From Bacteroidota bacterium (GTDB lineage Bacteria > Bacteroidota > Bacteroidia > Chitinophagales > Saprospiraceae): a stretch of DNA of 6,662 nucleotides. The position numbers and the translations under genes were made by a program. The stretch is from assembly GCA_029573365.1 (NCBI GenBank), contig JAKQGD010000468.1, positions 1 to 6,662 of the forward strand, read 5' to 3'. Shown here in pieces: positions 1 to 5,785 of this stretch (the stretch's first letter is position 1; every line of letters starts with the position of its first letter). Under the pieces are notes generated by a model. It worked only from the letters and a program-made list of their open reading frames with translations, was not told where the DNA came from and searched no databases.

Positions 1-2940
1 AGACCGGATGGGCCATTATGCGGCAACATCGGCAACAACACCTTCAGTAATGCACCTAGTACAGCACCAAACAACAGCAGCAGCGATACAGACTTTGGCG
101 AGTTTGTTAAGTTCTGTTGTGCAGACATACCTGATGGCGAGGCTTATGGTATCGTACAGGTAGAGATGAGAGTATGGGATGATGGTAACAAGGACGGCAT
201 CATCGGAAACGATGGTGACAACTGGAACCTGACATGGGCCAATGTAAGAGTAGACTGTAAGATACCACCGGTAATTACATGTCCACCGGATGCAACGATC
301 TATTGTGACTGGGCTATACCGAGCAACCCACAGAGTGGCTCACCGGGATCAGACATAGGAGAGAGCAAGACGAAGCTTGTAGATCCTGCTGATTTTGTTA
401 AGACAGGCATACCTACAGCATATGGAGTATGCGTGAAGCCAGTAATCAGATATTGGGACAGAGAGTTCTTCAACCAGTGTGACCTTGGTTACATCATGAG
501 GACCTTTGTTATCAAGGAGAAAGGATACACGAGGACTTGTGTACAGAGGATCGACGTACTGCAGAGCCTGACAGCGGCACCGTGGGTATTTATCCCGAGC
601 TCACTGAGCACCACACCGATACCAACGACATGTGACGGACCTACAGAAGCAAACATCAAGTCCAATGCACCTAAGTACACAGCCGGTCCATGTGATGTAA
701 TCGGAGTGAGCACCAAGCAGTGGCAGTTTGACTTTGAAGATGGCGTATGCAGGAAGTGGAAGGTAGAGTACAAGTATGTCAACTGGTGTACAGGAGAAGA
801 GAGAGGACCATACTACAAGTACTTCATCTACGAAGACACGAAGGCACCTGAATTTACAAGCTGCAGAGACACTATGTATGCAGTAGATGCCAACTGTGAG
901 GCGATGGTCATGCTTGAGAAGACAGCAGTTGACACAAGCGGATGTATCACCACCGGCTGGTTGAAGTGGGAAGTATACGTAGACCTTTGGGCTGACGGTA
1001 CGAATGACTATCTGTTCTCCAGCTTCCACAGCGGACCTGACGGAGCAGTACAGATCATCGGAGGAGATGAAGTAAAAGTATACAAAGCCAATCCAACAAG
1101 CAGTGGCGGCAAGCTTAAGATCACGATCCCTGAAAAGATTGTAGGTAAGATGAGCAACCACAAGGTAAGCTGGAAAGTGACTGACGGATGTCACAACTTC
1201 ACTACATGTCACGAAGGCTTTATGGTAACAGACAAGAAGGCACCTACGCCTGTATGCGTACCGTTGAGCACAGCGTTGATGCAGGATCCTGATGGCAGCG
1301 GACCACTTCTGCCAATGGTAGAGCTTTGGGCCATTGACTTCATGGTGAAGGCATATGACAACTGTACAGACGAAGACGACCTGTTGTATACCTTTGACGA
1401 CTGGGCACCACAGATCGAGTTGAAGCTTGACGCCAATGGCAACCCAATGAGTGTGGATCATCCTCACTTCTTTGGAGCCAACGGAGGAGTAGCTTCAGCC
1501 GTGAATCCAAACACATCAGCGTATGCCTCAGCGAGGGCACAGTACCTTGCGGGTAATCTTCAGTTGTGGATACCTGCCAACAGGAGCAGTGCCAAAGTAT
1601 GGGTAGCTACAGATGTAGCACCAGGCGAATACAAGGAAGTGGATGTACACGTAACCGTATGGGACAAGAAGCTCAACCACGATTACTGCTGGACAAGCCT
1701 TAAACTTCTCAACAGCAACGAGCCGGGAGCAGGCACAGTGAGCGGCAGGGTGAAAACAGAAAACGGGCAGGGTGTCAAAGATGTGGCCATCACGGCTACA
1801 GCCAGCCAGCCTGAATACCCCAGAACAGTAATGACAGATCAGTCCGGCCAATATGAGATGCAGGTATCGGTACCTGTAGACCTCAGTGCTAAGAGGGATG
1901 GCGACGACCTCAATGGAGTATCTACCCTCGACCTGGTAATGATACAGAGGCATATTCTGGGCATACAGCCACTGACCAGTCCGTATAAGCTGATAGCTGC
2001 CGATGCCAACAATGACGGCAAAGTGACAGCTTCTGACCTTACGGAGATAAGGAAGCTGGTGCTTGGACTGACAGCCGGCTATCCTAACAACGAAAGCTGG
2101 AGGTTCCCCATAGAAGCACAGACCATGGACGCAGAAAATCCGTTCCCATTTGTGGAGCATATGGATGCCATGCCTGTACTTCCCGGCCAGAACCTCAACT
2201 TTGTCGCTGTCAAGATCGGAGATGTAAACGGCAACGTAACCACAGGCATACAGGGATCAGTAGCTGAGGCCAGAAACAACAACACCCTGACCTTTGCTGT
2301 AGATGAAAAATCCGTGGCAATGTTTGAGACCGTCAGCATCCCTGTCATGGCCTCAAACTTCAAAGATGTCATGGGCTTCCAGTACACGATGAACCTCAAC
2401 GGAGCAAGCCTTGTAGAAGTTTTGGCAGGCAAGCTTGAGATGAATGCAGCAAACACAGGTGACCTTGGCAATGGAGTAGTAACCATGTCATATGCATCAA
2501 ATGAGTCAGTATCAGCAACAGCCAACGAAGTACTGTTTACAGTGGTTGTAAAGGCCGCCAGAAACATGAACGTAAGCGAAATGTTGTCGCTCAACTCAGA
2601 AGTAACCCCTGCAGAATCATACAACAGCGACCTTGCAGTAGGTAAGGTAGGACTGGAAGTAAGGACAGCACCAGTAGCTGGTATCGAACTGTTCCAGAAC
2701 GAGCCTAACCCATTCAAGGGCCAGACGACTGTAAGCTTCATGATGCCTGAGGCGGCCAAGGCTAAGCTGAGCATCTATGATGTGACAGGCAAGCTTGTGA
2801 CAGTAAGGAACATCGATGCAGCCAAGGGCATGAACAGTGAAGTATTCACCAGAGAGCAGCTTGGAACATCAGGTGTAATGTACTACACACTTACGAGCGG
2901 AGAGTTCTCTGCGACTAAGAAGATGATTGTCGTAGAGTAG
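1..2940 (+). CDS. Large T9SS-exported surface protein, HYR-like units, dockerin/cohesin-like modules (5' partial)
   Basis: The frame is open from the first base, so the 979 residues visible are only the C-terminal part and the start lies outside the window; the in-frame ATG at 166 is internal. Residues are counted from base 1. Residues about 1-570 are Cys-rich, with HYR-like unit starts near 85 (PPVITCPP), 278 (KAPEFTSC) and 411 (KAPTPVC). Residues 578-620 (GTVSGRVKTENGQGVKDV) resemble a carboxypeptidase-regulatory-like domain. Residues 631-705 form a dockerin-like pair: a degenerate first loop, then a canonical EF-hand loop DANNDGKVTASD (668-679). KIGDVNGN follows at 738-745. Residues about 761-888 look cohesin-like (VSIPVMASNF, GFQY). 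Residues 894-979 are a type A T9SS sorting domain (LFQNEPNPF, IYDVTGKLV, ending KKMIVVE). The family role is cell-surface or secreted, probably adhesive or structural; the ligand is unknown. No catalytic domain is visible. All arginine codons are AGA or AGG. The export route is confident; the exact function is not. Confidence 0.93.
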   Translation, partial: RPDGPLCGNIGNNTFSNAPSTAPNNSSSDTDFGEFVKFCCADIPDGEAYGIVQVEMRVWDDGNKDGIIGNDGDNWNLTWANVRVDCKIPPVITCPPDATIYCDWAIPSNPQSGSPGSDIGESKTKLVDPADFVKTGIPTAYGVCVKPVIRYWDREFFNQCDLGYIMRTFVIKEKGYTRTCVQRIDVLQSLTAAPWVFIPSSLSTTPIPTTCDGPTEANIKSNAPKYTAGPCDVIGVSTKQWQFDFEDGVCRKWKVEYKYVNWCTGEERGPYYKYFIYEDTKAPEFTSCRDTMYAVDANCEAMVMLEKTAVDTSGCITTGWLKWEVYVDLWADGTNDYLFSSFHSGPDGAVQIIGGDEVKVYKANPTSSGGKLKITIPEKIVGKMSNHKVSWKVTDGCHNFTTCHEGFMVTDKKAPTPVCVPLSTALMQDPDGSGPLLPMVELWAIDFMVKAYDNCTDEDDLLYTFDDWAPQIELKLDANGNPMSVDHPHFFGANGGVASAVNPNTSAYASARAQYLAGNLQLWIPANRSSAKVWVATDVAPGEYKEVDVHVTVWDKKLNHDYCWTSLKLLNSNEPGAGTVSGRVKTENGQGVKDVAITATASQPEYPRTVMTDQSGQYEMQVSVPVDLSAKRDGDDLNGVSTLDLVMIQRHILGIQPLTSPYKLIAADANNDGKVTASDLTEIRKLVLGLTAGYPNNESWRFPIEAQTMDAENPFPFVEHMDAMPVLPGQNLNFVAVKIGDVNGNVTTGIQGSVAEARNNNTLTFAVDEKSVAMFETVSIPVMASNFKDVMGFQYTMNLNGASLVEVLAGKLEMNAANTGDLGNGVVTMSYASNESVSATANEVLFTVVVKAARNMNVSEMLSLNSEVTPAESYNSDLAVGKVGLEVRTAPVAGIELFQNEPNPFKGQTTVSFMMPEAAKAKLSIYDVTGKLVTVRNIDAAKGMNSEVFTREQLGTSGVMYYTLTSGEFSATKKMIVVE
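2185..2937 (+). other. C-terminal cohesin-like domain followed by T9SS type A sorting domain
   Basis: This is a sub-region of the large surface protein. After VKIGDVNGN, a stretch of about 125 residues alternates hydrophobic strands in the style of cohesin folds (IPVMASNF, then a GFQY strand, then VLFTVVVKA). The final 86 residues match the T9SS type A sorting signal: an ELFQNEPNPF opening with the conserved NPF, a SIYDVTGKLV strand, and a basic-hydrophobic end KKMIVVE directly before the stop. In this family the tail directs the folded protein through the outer-membrane translocon. It is then usually cleaved, and cargo is either anchored to a surface glycan or released. The cohesin assignment rests on pattern only; the sorting domain is clear. 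Confidence 0.8.
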
Positions 2941-2962
2941 ATTTTTTTGAAATCTATCTTTT

Positions 2963-2999
2963 AAAAGCCATTGGAATATTCTAGTGGCTTTTGTTTTTT
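2963..2999 (+). terminator. Intrinsic terminator after the surface-protein gene
   Basis: Arms 2963-2972 (AAAAGCCATT) and 2983-2992 (AGTGGCTTTT) pair over 10 bp with one G-T wobble around a 10-nt loop. A GTTTTTT tract (2993-2999) follows. It begins 22 nt after the stop codon at 2938-2940. A second, weaker hairpin with 7-bp arms (2938-2944 and 2950-2956) covers the stop codon itself. Position and form fit factor-independent termination of the upstream transcript. Confidence 0.8.
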
Positions 3000-3000
3000 A

Positions 3001-3008
3001 TATCTTTG
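3001..3008 (+). promoter_or_regulatory. Candidate Bacteroidota -7 promoter box (TATCTTTG)
   Basis: TATCTTTG matches the TAnnTTTG -7 consensus of the Bacteroidota primary sigma factor. It lies directly after the terminator and 22 nt before the ATG at 3031, which would give a short leader. No TTTG or TTG -33 element is visible at the usual spacing of about 17-23 nt (the nearest TTG, at 2971, is 27 nt away). The call rests on one box and its position. Confidence 0.45.
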
Positions 3009-3030
3009 GACAATAAAATATAAAATTGTT

Positions 3031-3636
3031 ATGAAATCCGGTACACCTACCTGGGCTGTTATTGTAGCCATATTTATGATGCTGATTGGAGGCTGTGGAA
3101 TCAAAAACGACATTCAAAGCATCAACATCCGTACATTGCTTTCAAAGAAAGACGAGATTTTCGAAAAGTCCCGTGTTGAAATTGAGAAAAATATCAAATC
3201 TGACACTGTTGACAATACCACTGTTGTGGCAGACAGTCTGGGGTCAGAGGTGGATTCACTGGCAGAAAAAGAAATCAGAAATGCAGAAAAAAGCATTGAC
3301 TCGTTTAAAAAAATGATGGACATACCTGAGCCCCTTATAAATCAGATCATTATGCTGGGCTATATAGGTTTGTTTTTTTCCATATTATTGGTGCTGGCTG
3401 GCTTGTTTTTGATACTTAAAAAATCGTGGTCAATAAAATTTGCCTACGCTGCACTAATTTTAACGATGTTGTTTTCCATTGCCAAATGGGTGATGTTGTC
3501 TGGCGAAGGCTCTACTTTGATTACTTTAAGCACAGGACTCTCAGCGGCATTTACGCTGGTATTGTGCACCGTTTTGCTCATTGTAACATTTTCCAGCGAC
3601 AAGAGTTATCTGGAAGACGAGATGCCAGAAATCTGA
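3031..3636 (+). CDS. Small membrane protein of unknown function, possible lipoprotein signal, three C-terminal TM helices
   Basis: I do not recognise this 201-residue protein. Residues 8-21 are hydrophobic and end in LIGGC with Cys22. This resembles a lipobox, though it could equally be an uncleaved TM helix. Residues 23-105 are polar, rich in Lys, Glu and Asp, and probably helical or coiled-coil around 39-55 and 72-97. Three hydrophobic segments follow at about 107-130, 135-157 and 161-187, then an acidic tail (SYLEDEMPEI). If Cys22 is a real processing site, a lipidated N-terminus joined to three TM helices would be unusual. If not, it is a four-TM protein with one polar loop. The start is ATG 3031. 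A TTG at 2971 extends the frame, but it lies inside the terminator stem and upstream of the promoter box, so it is rejected. The base composition is more AT-rich than the preceding gene. The next gene starts 6 nt after this stop, suggesting one transcript with alkD. Confidence 0.8.
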   Translation: MKSGTPTWAVIVAIFMMLIGGCGIKNDIQSINIRTLLSKKDEIFEKSRVEIEKNIKSDTVDNTTVVADSLGSEVDSLAEKEIRNAEKSIDSFKKMMDIPEPLINQIIMLGYIGLFFSILLVLAGLFLILKKSWSIKFAYAALILTMLFSIAKWVMLSGEGSTLITLSTGLSAAFTLVLCTVLLIVTFSSDKSYLEDEMPEI

Positions 3637-3642
3637 TGTAAC

Positions 3643-4308
3643 ATGAATATGTACGATACCATCAGGGAAATGGCTCCGCGTTATGCCGACCCGTCCAGGT
3701 CTGAAGCCATGAAAGCCTATATGAAAGGACAGTTTGAATATTATGGCATCAGCAGCCCCAGCCGTAAAAAGCTGATGACAGAGTTGCGGGCACAGTGGAA
3801 ACCTGTGCTGAATGATGACCTGTGGAAGCTGACGGATATGCTTTGGACTGATCCGCACAGGGAGATGCAGTATGTTGCATTGGAGATTCTGGGCCCTTTG
3901 GCTAAAAAAATGGACTGCACCCACATGGCGACACTAGAACATTTGATACTTACAAAATCATGGTGGGATACGGTAGACGGAATGGTTCCCGATCTTGTCG
4001 GTGCTGTATTCAAAAAAGACAAAGCATGCAGAGACAAGTACGTGTACAAATGGATGGAACATGAAAACATATGGCTCAAACGGGCATCCATCATCTTCCA
4101 GCTAAGATATGGCAAAGACACCGATTTCGATCTGATGTGTGAGGCAATCCTGAAAAATGATACATCGAGGGAATTTTTCGTAAGAAAGGCTCAGGGCTGG
4201 GCTCTCAGACAATATTCAAAATTCGAACCCACCAAAGTAAGTCAGTTTATTGAAGCCAATCCACAGCTAAGTGGCCTCACCAAAAAGGAAGCATTGCGGA
4301 GAATTTGA
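3643..4308 (+). CDS. alkD: DNA alkylation repair glycosylase, AlkD family
   Basis: The 221-residue protein has the all-helical HEAT-like repeat layout of AlkD (usual length about 220-240). AlkD enzymes remove bulky or cationic alkylated bases such as 3- and 7-alkylpurines from DNA without flipping the base into a pocket, starting base excision repair in the cytoplasm. The key residues known from Bacillus cereus AlkD (W109, D113, R148, W187) all have counterparts one position earlier: W108 and D112 in SWWDTVD, R147 in WLKRASI, and W186 in KAQGWALRQYSK. The first ATG (3643) is chosen; an ATG two codons later is an equal alternative and gives 219 residues. No Shine-Dalgarno sequence is seen. The gene follows the small membrane-protein gene by 6 nt and is probably co-transcribed with it. 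It ends tail-to-tail with rmlD, 9 nt apart. Confidence 0.93.
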   Translation: MNMYDTIREMAPRYADPSRSEAMKAYMKGQFEYYGISSPSRKKLMTELRAQWKPVLNDDLWKLTDMLWTDPHREMQYVALEILGPLAKKMDCTHMATLEHLILTKSWWDTVDGMVPDLVGAVFKKDKACRDKYVYKWMEHENIWLKRASIIFQLRYGKDTDFDLMCEAILKNDTSREFFVRKAQGWALRQYSKFEPTKVSQFIEANPQLSGLTKKEALRRI

Positions 4309-4345
4309 TAAATACCTTTACAACCCTGATTTATCCAAATCCTCC
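4298..4345. terminator. Hairpin spanning the convergent alkD/rmlD stop codons, possible bidirectional terminator
   Basis: Arms 4298-4313 and 4329-4345 pair over 15 bp with one bulged C (4336) and one A-C mismatch (4302/4341), around a 15-nt loop. The left arm contains the alkD stop (4306-4308), and the loop contains the rmlD stop (4318-4320). The structure can form in transcripts from either strand. No T tract follows immediately on either side. On the minus strand a T-rich run comes only about 8 nt beyond the stem. It is therefore an atypical terminator or an RNA 3'-end stabiliser. The pairing was found by eye and not scored against chance. Confidence 0.4.
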
Positions 4346-5226
4346 AGACATTCTCTCAGAGCGGCATGCCAGTGGCTTGTTTCCAGGTCAAAAGCGGCCC
4401 TGATTTTTCGCTTGCTCATGACACTCCAGTGAGGCCGTACGGCTGGAGTAGGGTAGGCTGTCGTGGGTATGGGCAATACCTTGCAGTCAAGGCCCTCAAG
4501 ATTCATAATCTCTTTTGCCAGGTCATACCAGCTGATGATGCCTTCCGGCGAATAGTTGTAAGTATCGTTAAAAAGAGGCATCTTGTCTGGATTTGTTTCT
4601 GTCTGTATGAGGATATCCATAACGGCTGATGCCAGATGAAGCGTATAGGTGGGTGTGCCAAACTGGTCACTGACTACATTAAGCTGTTCTTTTTCGCGGC
4701 CCAGACGCAGCATCGTCTTCACAAAATTGTGTCCAAAAGAGGATACTACCCACGATGTCCTCAGGATGAGTGCCTGTACTCCGGACTCGCGGATCAACTT
4801 TTCGCCTTCCAGTTTTGACTGTGCGTAAACACCTTGTGGCCTCGTAGGTGATGATTCTGTCAGTGGAAACCCGTCATAGCTGTGATATACATAATCTGAC
4901 GAAAAATGTACAAGTCTGGCATCCGCTTTTTTCACGGCTTTGCTGATGTGCTGACATGCCTTTGCATTGGTTGCAAAACAAGCATCTCTGTCGGTCTCAG
5001 CCTTGTCTACAGCCGTATAGGCGGCACAATTGATGACATAATCCGGTGCAAATTCATGAATGGCTGCTGACACGCTATTTTCATCCATGATGTCGGTGAC
5101 ATCCCTACCATCAAACCGAAAATGACAGTATTCATAACTCGGGGCGAGCCGTGCAAATTCCCTGCCCAGTTGGCCATTGGCCCCTAAAACGAGGATTCTG
5201 TGCTTGTTCAGTGTTTCAGACTCCAT
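4318..5226 (-). CDS. rmlD: dTDP-4-dehydrorhamnose reductase
   Basis: RmlD reduces dTDP-6-deoxy-L-lyxo-4-hexulose to dTDP-L-rhamnose with NAD(P)H, the last step of the pathway; it acts in the cytosol. The 302-residue product is normal for the family and is an extended SDR. Visible motifs are the Rossmann glycine motif GANGQLG (15-21), the NCAAYTAVDKAE strand-loop (66-77), SSDYV (109-113), the catalytic YAQSK with Tyr134 and Lys138, RTSWV (156-160), DQFGTPT (187-193) and the C-terminal RPHWS (264-268). The start ATG at 5224-5226 leaves one base after the rmlC stop, as expected for translational coupling. A longer form from an ATG at 5268 would overlap rmlC by 41 nt and adds 14 residues ahead of the normal N-terminus, so it is rejected. 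The product rhamnose donor presumably feeds surface polysaccharide. The symbol rfbD is a synonym. Confidence 0.94.
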   Translation of the reverse strand: MESETLNKHRILVLGANGQLGREFARLAPSYEYCHFRFDGRDVTDIMDENSVSAAIHEFAPDYVINCAAYTAVDKAETDRDACFATNAKACQHISKAVKKADARLVHFSSDYVYHSYDGFPLTESSPTRPQGVYAQSKLEGEKLIRESGVQALILRTSWVVSSFGHNFVKTMLRLGREKEQLNVVSDQFGTPTYTLHLASAVMDILIQTETNPDKMPLFNDTYNYSPEGIISWYDLAKEIMNLEGLDCKVLPIPTTAYPTPAVRPHWSVMSKRKIRAAFDLETSHWHAALRECLEDLDKSGL

Positions 5227-5227
5227 G

Positions 5228-5776
5228 CTATACAAAAGGTATGTGACCGCTGAACAGTGGTTGTGCAAGGTCCTTGCCGGAAACTATATGCTCAGCGGCT
5301 GGCAGAATCCAGTCAATTTCCAGAGATGGATCGTCGTATTTGACACCGCCTTCTGCGTCGGGTCTGTAGTAATTGTCGCATTTGTATGCAAAGACAGCTT
5401 CGTCAGAAAGCACTACATAACCATGAGCAAAGCCATGTGGAACGAAGAGTTGCTTTTTGGATATATCATTGAGAACGAGAGACAAATGTTTCCCATAGGT
5501 GGCAGAGCCCGGTCTGATATCTACGATGACATCGAGCACTTCTCCGCTGACACACCGCACCAGTTTTGATTGTGCATAGGGCGGCAGCTGATAATGGAGT
5601 CCACGCAATACACCCTTTGTGGAACTGGCCTCGTTGTCCTGCACAAAAGACATCCCGCTAAGTTCTGCTGGCAGTCCACTCTGGTTGTAGGTTTCTACAA
5701 AATACCCTCTTTGGTCACGCCATACTTTGGGCTCAAATACCCATACACCTTCAAAATTGGTCTTGGTCCAGGCCAT
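5228..5776 (-). CDS. rmlC: dTDP-4-dehydrorhamnose 3,5-epimerase
   Basis: RmlC epimerises dTDP-4-keto-6-deoxy-D-glucose at C3 and C5, the third step to dTDP-L-rhamnose, and passes its product to RmlD. The 182-residue length is typical for this cupin-fold, normally dimeric enzyme. Visible motifs are RGYFVETY (23-30), LRGLHYQ with the likely catalytic base His61, Lys71 in QSKLVR, VIVDIRPGS (83-91), FVPHGFAHGY (111-120), Tyr131 in the YKCDNYYRP segment, and SGKDLAQP with Asp169, the probable partner of the catalytic His. The ATG at 5774-5776 lies 9 nt after the der stop with no Shine-Dalgarno sequence. The rmlD start follows its stop by one base. The gene is therefore likely read from the der transcript. 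No separate promoter was recognised. Confidence 0.95.
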   Translation of the reverse strand: MAWTKTNFEGVWVFEPKVWRDQRGYFVETYNQSGLPAELSGMSFVQDNEASSTKGVLRGLHYQLPPYAQSKLVRCVSGEVLDVIVDIRPGSATYGKHLSLVLNDISKKQLFVPHGFAHGYVVLSDEAVFAYKCDNYYRPDAEGGVKYDDPSLEIDWILPAAEHIVSGKDLAQPLFSGHIPFV

Positions 5777-5785
5777 GTTTCGATA

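Noticed and set aside
166..168. ATG at 166 as the start of the surface protein
   Set aside because: The frame is open to base 1 with protein-like sequence of the same kind, and no signal peptide follows the ATG.
601..1467. Open frame of 288 codons on the minus strand, antisense to the surface-protein gene
   Set aside because: It lies wholly inside a gene with clear domain content, has no recognisable motifs and odd cysteine-rich composition, and is explained by the strong codon bias of the sense gene. The same applies to minus-strand frames at 1528-2160 and 2079-2774.
2971..3030. TTG start at 2971 that would extend the small membrane protein by 20 residues
   Set aside because: The TTG falls in the terminator hairpin and upstream of the candidate -7 box. 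The ATG at 3031 directly precedes a normal hydrophobic N-terminal segment.
3307..3379. Homopolymer runs A7 (3307-3313) and T7 (3373-3379) in the membrane-protein gene as phase-variation sites
   Set aside because: Runs of seven are expected in AT-rich coding DNA (alkD has an A7 at 3904-3910 too), and the frame is intact.
5227..5268. ATG at 5268 as the start of rmlD
   Set aside because: It would overlap rmlC by 41 nt and add a 14-residue stretch before the usual N-terminus. The ATG at 5226 follows the rmlC stop by one base.
1..5776. A functional link between the T9SS cargo and the rhamnose genes through glycan anchoring
   Set aside because: T9SS cargo can be attached to a surface glycan in some species, but here the genes are in separate transcripts, on opposite strands, and separated by alkD; nothing in the sequence shows a link.
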